21,929 nucleotides of DNA from Byssochlamys sp. IMV 00236 (taxonomy: Eukaryota > Ascomycota > Eurotiomycetes > Eurotiales > Thermoascaceae). The DNA is taken from NCBI GenBank assembly GCA_001931875.2, contig MSJH02000122.1:1-21929 (forward strand). The letters are read 5' to 3'. The notes below the pieces were generated by a model, which saw only the letters and a list, made by a program, of their open reading frames with translations, was not told the DNA's origin and ran no database searches. How positions within the stretch are numbered: position 1 is the stretch's first letter; every line of letters starts with the position of its first letter. The translations under genes and the position numbers were made by a program. Shown here piece after piece: positions 9,480 through 18,919 of the stretch.

Positions 9480-10033
9480 TTTATATAAAAAGTAAAGAAC
9501 AAGAAAAAAAAAAAAGAAAAGAAAAAAAGATAAAAGAGCGTGTAGACTGCATGCTTAAATCATCATGAATTAAAACTCAGACGAGGCAATTGGCGCAAAG
9601 GAGAGACAGACAGCTTTGGTAAAAGGTACTTGCTGACATACTATCTTATGACCCCACCCTTTTTGCCAGCTGATATCCTACCTTTCACTGCCCAGTTGAT
9701 CTATTTTTTTTTTCTTTGCTGTCATTCATATACAATAAATAAATAAAAAAAGAATGACCCTGATAACACGATCCTATATAATTCTTTGACAATGATAAGA
9801 AACTATAAACCCTCTATTTCTTCAACTCGATTTAACAAATCAACGCTCATTAAAGTCATAATAATCTGTTATGTGCAACATCAGATAAAGAGTCTTATTG
9901 TATACTGTTGGCATATAAACTGATGAATCTCTTTTGTTCCCTCCTTTGTTACACGAATTGAGTTGTAAAAAAAAGGAGCATCACACACAATTGATATTTA
10001 TATATATTTTGTTCATCTCTCTTATTGTTTGAC
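9480..10033. promoter_or_regulatory. Divergent promoter, YPT1 / AFI1
   Basis: This 554-base gap lies between outward-facing start codons. It contains A/T homopolymer tracts (about 9505-9530, 9702-9714) and a CAATTGGCGC element at 9587-9596 with an inverted CCAAT box. The same ten bases occur in the derlin/NTF2-like divergent promoter at 4661-4670. No open frame of note and no RNA gene were seen. Confidence 0.5.
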
Positions 10034-12350
10034 ATGAGCAAACATGTTGAATACATTCTATTGGCGGAATTCGATATTGACAAAGGTGCTTCTCTAAAGC
10101 ATCAATATCCAACAGAGACAGGAACAGACGAACAGTAAGAAAGAAAGGAAGAAAGAAAAAAAGACTAACAGTAATAAAGTATCTTGTCTGAACTCATGTT
10201 GCCTGATGGTGCTCATTTACGTGCTGAAGATTGGACCATCTTTTGTTTGAATCAACTCACACCTGTCCCTGAACAAGAAATAGATCAAGAACGGAAAAGT
10301 CCCTTACTTTATGTATTAAACTTGGTGAGAACAAAGCATGACGCGACAGCACGAAGGTATGTGCTTATCTATTTTTACTTTTATATATTGACTTGTCAAT
10401 GTTAGAGGTGCCATGGTAAAAGCAATGGCTATCTGTACTAGACATCAATATCTTCATATATACAAAGTATAAAAAGCTCACTATCATTTGATTTTTTTTA
10501 CTGATCCACAGCATCCTTTTTTTAGCCTGTGCTTTTATTAGCAATGGAAAAATACTTTGAAAATCCATGCGTAGACATTTTGGAATCACTGTATAAGGCA
10601 GTCAATTCAATGGATCTATCGAGGATGCCCAAGTTCACTTGGCATGAAAGACAGATTTTGAGAGCATCAGATAATAAAACCATGTTTGAAGAAATGTTTG
10701 TGGATGATACAACTGTAGATGATATCGATGTCCTGGAAGATACCGAATTCAATAGACAGCGAAGAGGAACCTATATCGATCTTACTTCTGGAAGTGTAAG
10801 AGAGCAAATACCCACATTAAGTAAAGATAGGCACTTTTTCGAAACAAAGATAGAATATGAGGGCATCAAATTGCCTATCAAAATTCCTCTCACAGTCAAT
10901 GACGAAGAAGTAGGCGATGTAAGTTATAGAGAAAAAAAAAAGGGGGGGGGAGGAACATACTAATGATTTGAGATAAAGTTTTCAGTGATAAAGCTTATCA
11001 ACACATTTACACCCAGTCCCAACCATTCAGGTTCACCTAATCCACACCACCCTCATCTAGACAGTTCCGGACCTTACACTCATCCGATCATGCTTTTATT
11101 GAACGCATTATTAACACAAAAGCGAATCATCTTTTTGGGCCACGGACATCCATCAGGTGAAGTAGCAAACTATGTCTTGGCAGCTTGTGCTTTAGGCAGT
11201 GGATGTGGTACAGTCTTACGAGGGTTTACAGAACGAGCGTTTCCTTACACAAATTTGACAAGTGTGGATGATTTATTAAAATGGTAATTGTTTATTTATT
11301 TATTTATTTATACATCAGAGATCTTATTGCTACTATCTAGTCCTGGATTCATTGCTGGTGTGACCAATCCTACATATGAGGAACATACCAGTTGGTGGGA
11401 CGTGCTCTGTAATATAAGCACCGGTAAGATCACGGTGAGTAAAGATATCAATTCGACTAGCCCTGTGTCCAGTCGAAAGGGATCGATTGCAGCATCTATC
11501 GCAGACGATGTATCTTCATTCAGTTCATTATCGCTTGGCCGTACTTCAAGTATGGGCTCATTTAATAAACAACAACAACCTCAACAGCCCCAGCAGCAGC
11601 AGACCTCAGCAGCGATGTCACTGGTGCAAGAAGAAAAGAAAGACTCAGATGCAGAGTTTATGCAAGACGTCATGGCAGCCATTCAAGCACATTATGGAGA
11701 AACTTCGATTCGTGCCAAGTTTCAGGATTATGTATTCCGCTTTGTGCGATTAGCTGCTCTTTATGAGGAACAGGTATATCATCAAACAAAGATAGGGTAC
11801 GGATCCAAGGACACAGTGCTTGGGTATGGACCTGTGTTTGTAGATGAAACAGCCAAGCAAAGAGAACTGGCTGCCAATGCGAGTCGAATCGAAGGATGGA
11901 GACAGACGATTTCCTATAAATATTACCAAAGGGACTTGGCCACTCGACTAGAGAACTCTTGTATTAAAAACCTAGATGTCTATCACCAGATCACTAAACT
12001 GAAACGACTCAAGCACATACCAGATAATGAAATACATGCCATCTATGAAGCGTTTCTTCATAATATCGTCACCCATCGTCAAATGATTGAGGTTCGTTTT
12101 TATATGAATATTAATCTTTAATAACACATTATTATAGTTTTTATCATTTTTGCCTCAACATCAAGGAGGTCTAGCACCACTTGGAGTAGGCTTATTTCAC
12201 TCAAATCCATTGGTTCGAAAGCAAGCACTTGAGTTATTTCGTAGATTAGAACGTAGTCCAGTAGGAATCAAGTTCATTCAGGGTCTATCAAGATTTCAAA
12301 AAATAGCTTATGAAAGACAATCCGCTTCCTATACCAATCATACACAATAA
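10034..12350 (+). CDS. AFI1: Arf3-interacting polarity protein Afi1 (DENN-type)
   Basis: Seven exons (10034-10134, 10180-10356, 10406-10466, 10526-10918, 10979-11283, 11341-12091, 12138-12350) give 666 aa. The N-terminus [20 protein letters not shown], then [20 protein letters not shown] and [13 protein letters not shown], fits the Afi1 Arf3-docking domain. Downstream blocks (VIKLINTF, a segment ending in [19 protein letters not shown], then [11 protein letters not shown]) fit the SPA (stabilisation of polarity axis) region, which is DENN-related. In yeast Afi1 binds the GTPase Arf3 at the plasma membrane and helps maintain the polarity axis; its Aspergillus relative MesA supports hyphal tip growth. 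A Gln/Pro-rich low-complexity stretch lies in exon 6. Intron 5 contains an ATTT repeat. The TAA stop sits inside AATAAA (12346-12351). Several acceptors are AAAG, chosen because only they keep the conserved frame. Confidence 0.88.
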
Positions 12351-12441
12351 AATTTAAACTCACATTTATAAACGCGCTCTATTTTTTTGTGTGTGTGCGC
12401 GCGCGTTACTTTTTTTTTTTTTTTTTTTTTTTTTGACTCCA
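12351..12441 (+). promoter_or_regulatory. Short RFC4 promoter with ACGCG sites and Z-DNA tract
   Basis: Only 91 bases separate the AFI1 stop from the RFC4 start. They hold AACGCG at 12371-12376 and the same motif inverted at 12402-12407, an 18-base strictly alternating purine-pyrimidine tract (12389-12406, GT then GC repeats), and a 25-base poly(T) run (12410-12434). ACGCG is the core of the MBF/MCB site that drives replication genes at G1/S in ascomycete yeasts; its use here is inferred. Confidence 0.55.
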
Positions 12442-13706
12442 ATGAGCTTTTTTCAACCAAAGAATGCGACATCAACAGGCAAAATTGATAGAAAAGAACT
12501 ATTAAAAAAGACACAACCATGGGTTGAGAAATAGTAAGTGCGAGAGATCTTTTTTTTTAAAAAAAAAGGTTTAATTGAGCTTTATAAAGTCGACCCAAGT
12601 CTATGGATGACATTGCTTCACAAGAACAAGCTGTTTTAGTATTAAAGAAAGCACTTCAATCTGATAATGTAAAGCATTAAAAAACATGTGAAAAACGTTG
12701 CTAATCCGATACAATAGCTTCCTCATTTACTCTTTTATGGTCCTCCTGGTACTGGTAAAACCTCAACCATCTTGGCATTAGCACATGAACTCTATGGACC
12801 TCAGCTGATGAAATCTCGTGTACTTGAATTAAACGCTTCGGACGAAAGAGGTATCGCAGTTATTCGTGAAAAAGTGAAGGATTTCTCAAGGACGACAGTA
12901 ACAAGTAAAGTGAGGTAATGACATTAAAAAGCAAAGAAAGAGAGAGAAAAACATGTATGAAAACGATTCATGTATAGTGGATATCCTTGTCCTCCATACA
13001 AGATTGTTATTTTGGATGAAGCTGATTCAATGACAAAAGATGCTCAATCCGCCTTACGTCGAACCATGGAAACATATTCTACTACTACACGATTCTGTAT
13101 TGTATGCAATTATGTGAGCCGGTAAATAGAAAGAAAGAAAGAAAAAATAAAGAACTAATAGCTTTCGATAGTATCATTGAACCCATCACATCTCGCTGTG
13201 CCAAGTTTAGATTTAAATCACTTCCTATTGAAGATATACAGTCTCGTTTAGAAATGATATGTCTAGAGGAAGGTGTCAATCTTGCAGCCAATACGATGCA
13301 GACACTGATTCAATGTTCAGGAGGAGATTTACGAAAGGCAATCACTTTCTTACAGAGTGGATATAACTTACAAGGCAACAAACCGATTACACCCAGCATG
13401 ATTAATGAAATGGCAGGCAAGATTCCTGATGACATAATCAGACAGTGTATAGAGGCTTGGTCTTCAAATGATATCAACGAGATACAAAAGGTCATTCAGA
13501 ACGCAATGAATGAAGGATACTCTGGAGAGAATTTGCTAATCCAATTACACGAAGAGATCATTCAAGATCAAAACCTGACAACATTACAGAAAGCTCAAAT
13601 ATCACAAATCCTGTCTACGGTCGATATCGATCTTGTCCAAGGAGCGGATGAACATTTACAAGTACTTAATTTGATGGCTCAGGTTGCTTCTATCGCTGCC
13701 AGTTAA
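12442..13706 (+). CDS. RFC4: Replication factor C subunit 4 (yeast Rfc2)
   Basis: Five exons (12442-12533, 12590-12668, 12718-12914, 12978-13121, 13172-13706) give 348 aa, normal for small RFC subunits. Motifs: [18 protein letters not shown] (RFC box II), Walker A GPPGTGKT (65-72), a [11 protein letters not shown] block, Walker B VILDEAD (133-139), sensor FCIVCNY, and the SRC arginine-finger motif in [10 protein letters not shown] (R179). The RMETYS-type text here reads [14 protein letters not shown]. The C-terminal block [17 protein letters not shown] and [10 protein letters not shown] match human RFC4/yeast Rfc2 best among the subunits. RFC loads the PCNA clamp at primer ends. The stop codon overlaps an AATAAA (13705-13710), and only 18 bases separate it from the stop of the convergent zinc-finger gene. 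Confidence 0.95.
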
Positions 13707-13729
13707 TAAACCCATCGATTTTTTTTATT
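13705..13729. terminator. Convergent poly(A) signals overlapping both stop codons
   Basis: AATAAA on the plus strand (13705-13710) includes the last two bases of the RFC4 stop. AATAAA on the minus strand (13729-13724) includes the whole stop of the zinc-finger gene. With 18 bases between stops, and cleavage usually 10-30 nt past the hexamer, the two mRNAs should overlap tail to tail. Hexamers are seen directly; use is inferred. Confidence 0.6.
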
Positions 13730-14574
13730 CAGTGTCCATCGCGCTGTCTTTTTTCTTCTTCCTTTGTCTTTTTCGCAATATTGGCTTTGTCGGACGACCG
13801 AATGATATGGTTTGAGGTATCTTTAGTTTTTGGTTGAACTCTTGAGCTAATGCATCCATTGGATCTTGTTTGGAACTATTCTTTCGTTTTGACTTCTTGT
13901 CTACATCCATCTCTATTGCCTCTCTTTGTTTCAATCTCCTCTTGTTCTTCTTGTCCCTTTTTTTTAATTGTTCAAAGGTGAGTGTCCCTGTAAAGACCAA
14001 GTCAAAGGGGAAATGTTTTGGGTATTTGTGTTTGTCTATAAGGTGTAGTCTACGCATTTTGGGTGTTGAGAAATATTTGGAGCAAGTTTCCACATAACAT
14101 TTATGCTTCAAAAAAAAAAGAAAGATCAACACACGTGTATAGATATATAATCAGACTTACGATCTTGCCGCCCCTTTCTTTTTGAAGCTTCAAAAGCACA
14201 TTGTGTAATTCGTCCAGGTGCAATTTTAACCATTCTGCTCCTGGGAATATCTTTTGACAGATAGAACAGACGTTGGCATGTTTTGACTCATAATGATATT
14301 CATAAGCTGTAATATTTGAAAACTCGAGCCGGCATGGATCGCAACGAATGGATTTAGATCTACACATGGGGTAATTAACAAAAAATAATCATTACAATGT
14401 AATAAATATTTACTGTGATAAAGCTGCTGCTGCTTCTTGCTGAATCATCTCAATCTCATGTTCGTTATGTGCTTCCTTCTTTAACCAGTACGCTCGAAGT
14501 GCAATATTGCCTTCTTCAAAAAAGGGATCATTAGGTAAATAGATTCGTTTGGTAGGTCTATAAATGGTAGACAT
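13725..14574 (-). CDS. ZNF511: ZNF511-like C2H2 zinc-finger protein
   Basis: Three exons (14574-14414, 14359-14161, 14105-13725) give 246 aa. Three C2H2 fingers follow one another: C60/C63/H76/H81, C85/C88/H101/H106, and an unusual C-x4-C finger C123/C128/H141/H146. The spacing, the FDLVFTGTLTF segment after the HFPF motif and the basic C-terminus match the ZNF511 family, which is conserved from fungi to animals. The N-terminus (RPTKRIYLPNDPFFEEGN) also fits. The tail is strongly basic (KKSKRKNSSKQ, then LRKRQRKKKKD), likely a nuclear localisation signal. The molecular role of this family is poorly known. It shares an 83-base promoter with MND1 and ends 18 bases from the RFC4 stop. Confidence 0.85.
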
Positions 14575-14657
14575 TTAAAGTAATAAAAAAAAAAAAAAAA
14601 AAGAAACGCGAGGGTGCGCGCTCGCGCAGTTTTCTCTCTTATTTTCTATTCTTCAAC
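14575..14657. promoter_or_regulatory. 83-base bidirectional promoter, ZNF511-like / MND1
   Basis: Only 83 bases separate the two outward-facing start codons, including both 5' UTRs. It holds a poly(A) tract (14585-14602) next to a GC-rich block with the inverted repeat CGCGAG (14607-14612) / CTCGCG (14621-14626), and an AACGCG motif at 14605-14610 as in the RFC4 promoter. A nucleosome-excluding A-tract beside a factor-binding GC palindrome is the likely arrangement. Confidence 0.6.
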
Positions 14658-15535
14658 ATGGTAATGTTGTCATTTCGAATGTATGCATTATTCATTAAAG
14701 CTTTAAATTAGCCACCCAAAGGACTTTCGCTTGACGAGAAACGTAAAAGGATCCAAAAGATATTTCACGAATCGGCAAGTAGTAAACACAAGCTTAATAT
14801 TTATGCATGAGTTTTAATTTTTTTTATTGCTGTGTAGGGTGAATTTTATCAGTTAAAAGACATTGAAAAAATAGGCCCTAAAAAGGGTGTTGGTATGTTG
14901 TATACAGAGAATGAGTTCATGCTGAGACTTATTGTTCATATAGTTGCACAGTCTGTAAAGGATGTTTTGATGAGCTTAGTGGATGATGGTTTAGTGACAA
15001 TGGATAAGATTGGTACATCAAATTATTTTTGGTCCTATCCATCTGCTGCCCTCCAATTGGTACAAAAGAATATAACGATACTAAGTTATTTATCTTTATT
15101 GGATTAGGGTAAAAATAAGCTTAAAGATTTACAAGCTAGTCTGGAGAAAGAAAAGGCGAAACAACAAAGATTACAAGAAGAAATTGGAGAAGCCAAGGAG
15201 ACAAGAGAAGATACAGATGAGCGAGCTGAATTATTAAAAGAATTGGCAGAATTAAAGGCAAAAAATAAAGAATTGATGAATGAGTTACAGAAATATAAAG
15301 AAAATGACCCTGTCTTGTTTGAAAAGAAAGGTTTAAAAGACACTTTCTTTAAACAAACAAATCTCTAATTGCTATTTCTATAGAAAAAGCAGCCGCTATA
15401 GCCAAAGAAGCAGCCAATCGATGGACAGAGAGCATTTGGGAAATAGAATCCTATTGTGTTAAAAAGTTTAATATGGATCGTACTGCATTTGAACAAAATT
15501 TTGGTATTCCTGAAGACTTTGATGTACTGAATTAA
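14658..15535 (+). CDS. MND1: Meiotic recombination protein Mnd1
   Basis: Six exons (14658-14660, 14712-14774, 14838-14892, 14944-15059, 15108-15330, 15384-15535) give 203 aa, the usual Mnd1 length. The first coding exon is only ATG. The N-terminal winged helix has PPKGLSLDEKRKRIQKIF, YQLKDIEKIGPKKG, VKDVLMSLVDDGLV and IGTSNYFWSYPS. A coiled coil (about 85-150) follows, then AAAIAKEAANRWTESIWEIE and FGIPEDFD, the family's C-terminal signature. Mnd1 pairs with Hop2 and helps Dmc1/Rad51 in meiotic strand invasion, so this points to a sexual cycle. Intron 2 (14775-14837) needs a GC-AG splice (donor GCAAGT), because no GT donor keeps the frame. An alternative 3' end using GTACTG (15524) and CACACAG would end DFDGTIE in place of DFDVLN. 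AATAAA lies one base past the stop. Confidence 0.93.
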
Positions 15536-15709
15536 AAATAAAGGCTGATGCATTCATCACACAGGGAACCATTGAATAGCTTGTTTAAAGCATCTATTAT
15601 TTTACATCTTAAAGGTTTGATTTATAAAGAAACGGATAATATAGGACACATCTTAAATGTTTACAGAAAGCATGATTATGATCTTTAACGATCCGAGAAT
15701 CATTTGTTT
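15536..15709. other. Gap between convergent MND1 and LRR genes
   Basis: These 174 bases lie between two stop codons. They contain the MND1 AATAAA (15537-15542) and a 46-codon open frame on the plus strand (15548-15688) that I do not recognise. It starts MHSSHREPLNSLFKAS and ends VYRKHDYDL. It is in frame with MND1 past its stop. This may be chance in AT-rich DNA. Confidence 0.4.
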
Positions 15710-17608
15710 TTATTGAGATTTATTGTCTTCCTTTACAATATCCATTTCCTGCAACACCCGTAGCCATTCTGTACCTGCTTCTTTTCTCATCGCTTCAATC
15801 TTTTTTCTAAAGGCGTCAGTTTTTGGTTTTGATCCGTCTTCTACAGGTGCTTTACTACGCTTCGATTTAACCGAGGCTGCTCTGCGCGCCTTTGTCGCTG
15901 TCGATGCTACTTCCTGTTGCACAGAATCTTCCAATTCTGCTAATCGATGCACATGTTTACCTGGTTCAACATTGGAAGCAAACGTGGGTGGATCAATTGC
16001 ATTTTGTCCCAGTCGAATCATTCGTTTATTGCCTTTACTCTTTGCTCTTGCCAGCTTAGTATTATGCTCATTATTTTCTTTACTATGATCAGGGCAGCTC
16101 TGGACAGCAGCCGGTGGTGTGCTATTATGGATCATGGGTTCGCTCGTGATACGTCTCTTTTCGACAAATGTTGGTTTGCTACCATCTAATTCGATATCTA
16201 AATCACACTTTTTGAACATGGAGAATATGTTCACTCTGTAATCAGGCTACAAAATATTAACAATCCAGGAGGACTAATATTTTTTTTAAAAAAAACTCCT
16301 TCTTACTTGAACCTTTGTAAACGGGTTGCCTTCTACCCAAATATCGTAAATATTAGGCAACGAAGTCAATCGACCAATTTCGGCAGCATCGTCAATTCGA
16401 TTATCTCTCACATCCAGTCTCTCCAATGCCCACAGCCGATCCAAGCCAGCGAGCAAAGTCAGACGATTTCCTCTCAAGTCGAGTTCTTGTATATTTCCCA
16501 ATACGGTATTGATGCCCGTGGTGAAAGAGATCATGTTATAAGACAAGTTTAGGCTGCATAAATTGTACAAGGCCGATAATGCAGCTGGGACGTCAATCAG
16601 GAGATTACTTGATAAATTCAAATGGGTCACTGATCGAATATACTGTACAGGCTCTACTTCCAATGTGGTGATGCTGTTATCTGCTAATGACAGCATCTTG
16701 AGCTGTGGCCACTCTCTGTCACCGACCACGTCGGCAGCATCATCCACATGTCCATTCTTCAAGACGAGGCTGATCAACTGCTGACTTAGCGTAGGCCATG
16801 ACTCGATGATGCTTGGATGAATATGGTTTAGTTCCAGATAGGACAGATTTTTAAAGGAACGGAGGGGCAGCGCAAGTGAGCCGTCCAAAGGTATAGGTTT
16901 CTCGTATCCTCGAATGACGCGCTGTCCGCTTCGTGTCACGCCGTTTTGGGTATCTAGGCTCATATGGAGCTTCAGCGCGGTTACTCGAGAAAAGTATCGA
17001 TGAATAAACACAATGTCTTCGTGCAATGGCCTCTCTTGCTTGGCTTGTTTCGACCATAGCTGCCAGCCGGTCGAAAGGGATAATGTAGACATCACAGAGC
17101 TTATGGACGAAGCTATCGAAGGTGCCTTACCCGCCGACTGGGTCGTTTCGGTTTCGACTAACCCGTGCTCTTCTGGAACTGGTAACTGAGTGTCTTCGAG
17201 GCCAAGGTATTCAAACTGAACGAGAAGAAAATATAAATAGTGGATATCTAGTGTCAGACTTGAACGAAGTGGCATGTAAGGTGTGTTTGACAGACTGGTC
17301 GCATTCGGTGAGGCAGCAGCAAGTAGAGACATGTAAGGAAATATGTGTGAAGTCGGTCGCGAGCCTGTGCTGCTTTGAGTGCTACTGCACCTTTTCTCTG
17401 TTGTCTGTTGTTGTTGCTGTGTCCATAAGGAAGATACTGCCTTCAAAAGGCCGCTTTCTTCTTTTATCGATTCTGGTTCTGCTACGGTGTGTCCTGCATC
17501 TGTAATAGAAGTAAAATTAGGCTGAGATGATAATAATCTATGCTCATTTGCTTCCAAATAGTGTCTCAACGTTCGAATGAATTGCTCTCCAGTGACTGAC
17601 GTTGACAT
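15710..17608 (-). CDS. Leucine-rich-repeat protein, cytosolic type
   Basis: Two exons (17608-16307 and 16246-15710) give 612 aa. Residues 1-253 are a low-similarity N-terminal region with Ser/Gln-rich stretches. Residues 254-430 hold about seven leucine-rich repeats of the SDS22-like type (LKMLSLADNSITTLE, VTHLNLSSNLLIDVP, IQELDLRGNRLTLLAG, LERLDVRDNRID). The repeats end in WVEGNPFTKVQPDYRVNIF, a cap-like motif. A basic, disordered tail and a short helix (EAMRKEAGTEWLRVLQEM) follow. The layout resembles fungal LRR proteins such as S. pombe SPAC926.06c and, more distantly, STK11IP/nischarin, but I could not test this. No signal peptide or membrane segment is seen, so a cytosolic adaptor is likely. 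The TAA stop sits inside AATAAA (15714-15709). Confidence 0.82.
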
Positions 17609-17738
17609 TTTATGTTGAACAAAGGTAAATAAAAATAGGAAAAAGAAAAAAAAAAGTGATACTCGGTTCGCTTACGGGACTTTTAAAAATATAATGATGT
17701 TGTAGCCATTTTTGTAACATCCAAACTTATCACACACG

Positions 17739-17770
<32 letters not shown>

Positions 17771-17879
17771 CACGTACTAGTTGTAGCTGTTGTCGCTGTT
17801 GTTGTTGTTGCTGTTGTTATAAGACAGAGAATTTAGATTGAATATATTTTTTATTCAAGTTTGTGTAAAAATAAAGAGC
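17609..17879. other. LRR-gene promoter and RPS25 3' region with microsatellites
   Basis: This gap of 271 bases carries a (CA)n tract (17731-17762) running into a short TA repeat, and a TTG/CTG-type triplet tract (about 17780-17818). The RPS25 poly(A) signal AATAAA lies on the minus strand at 17855-17850, 25 bases past its stop. The left part should act as the promoter of the minus-strand LRR gene? No: that gene starts at 17608 and reads leftward, so its promoter is exactly this gap. Confidence 0.6.
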
Positions 17880-18426
17880 TTATTTTTCTTCACCAGTGGC
17901 ACGAGCTATAGGAAAAAGCATATGAGTACATACATTTCTGTCGAATTAAAGTAAAAACTTACTGTAGATAACTTGAGAGTGGTGACGAGAAATAGGCTTG
18001 ATCAAACCTTGAGATTCAAGTTCACGGATGGCAATACGAGCCAAGGAGCCATTCAACTTGAGACGGTCAACCAAGACAGATTGAGAAATGAGCTTGTAGG
18101 TAGGAACTTCCTTGAACAAACGTTCGTAAGTGGGCTTATCGAGGACGACCAAGTTGTTGGCCTTGTCCTTGACCTTCTTAGCAGACCACTTCTTCTTGGC
18201 CTTCTTTCCACCGGAGGATGAGGTGGGCTTAGCAGCAGCGTCCTTCTTTGCCTAATGATGTATAATTAAGTATTGATTACGCATGTCATATTTCCAAGGG
18301 ACATTTTTTTTTCTCTCCAAATTCACGTTCCATCCACACATCCATACATCATCATCCATCAATCCATCCATCACATACTCTCTCTTCTTTTGTCCCTTGA
18401 ACTCAAGTGTTGTGTTGACTTACCAT
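17880..18426 (-). CDS. RPS25: 40S ribosomal protein S25 (eS25)
   Basis: Three exons (18426-18424, 18251-17963, 17905-17880) give 105 aa, the family length. After a Lys/Ala/Ser-rich N-terminus comes [15 protein letters not shown], then the winged-helix core [37 protein letters not shown], and [19 protein letters not shown]. All match eS25, a small-subunit head protein also needed for initiation on some viral and cellular IRES elements. The first coding exon is just ATG (GTAAGT follows directly), and intron 1 is 172 nt, about three times the local norm and rich in GGATG repeats. Long first introns right after ATG are typical of fungal ribosomal protein genes. The last exon carries only 26 nt. 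The assignment is very secure. Confidence 0.96.
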
Positions 18427-18919
18427 TTGGATGTATTGAGGAAGATTTCAAAATAGCTGCCCTGTTTATCTCAATTATACCCACTCTCTCTCTCACCTCT
18501 CACTCTCCTCTCCCACTCTCTCCGAACCAAGCCAAATTGAATTACCGACAATGACACCTTTTTTTTTTTTTTTTTTGGTCAAGAGCTGTCAATCTTGAAA
18601 AAATTGAAGTCCAAGTGAGTATCAAGCCTTGTTTAGAGAATAATACAATAAGACAAAACAAGATAAAAAAAGATGAAAAGAAGGATATGCGTTTATTTCT
18701 GTGCATATTTATATTGAATGCATATGCGTTTTGAGATAGAAAAAACAATTTATTACAGTATGGATTCAATACAAACCTATATATTCTTTTAAGAGGGTTT
18801 CGTTGTCATGGATATATAGTTGCTATGCATTGACATTTATCATGAGCAGGATTTATTTCATTTGATACCTTTGAAATATCCAAGAGAAATATTTTTTCCC
18901 TTCTTTAAAAAAGTTCGGA
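18427..18919. promoter_or_regulatory. Divergent promoter, RPS25 / GWT1
   Basis: These 493 bases separate outward-facing start codons. The RPS25 side has a 35-base CT-rich stretch (18483-18521; purine-rich on the RPS25 strand) and an 18-base poly(T) run (18559-18576). Poly(dA:dT) tracts are common nucleosome-free elements in ribosomal protein promoters. The remainder is AT-rich. No gene was found; short minus-strand frames here are low-complexity. Confidence 0.5.

Noticed and set aside
10365..10752. Minus-strand frames opposite AFI1
   Set aside because: They cross AFI1 introns and exons without splice logic and show no known domain; the plus-strand exons carry the conserved Afi1 blocks.
17731..17818. 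CA and TTG repeat tracts as a possible CRISPR-like or mobile repeat
   Set aside because: These are simple microsatellites with no spacers, no terminal repeats and no target-site duplication.
18252..18423. Possible box C/D snoRNA in the long RPS25 intron
   Set aside because: An ATGATGA C-box-like string occurs inside GGATG repeats on the minus strand, but no CTGA D box and no terminal stem are present.
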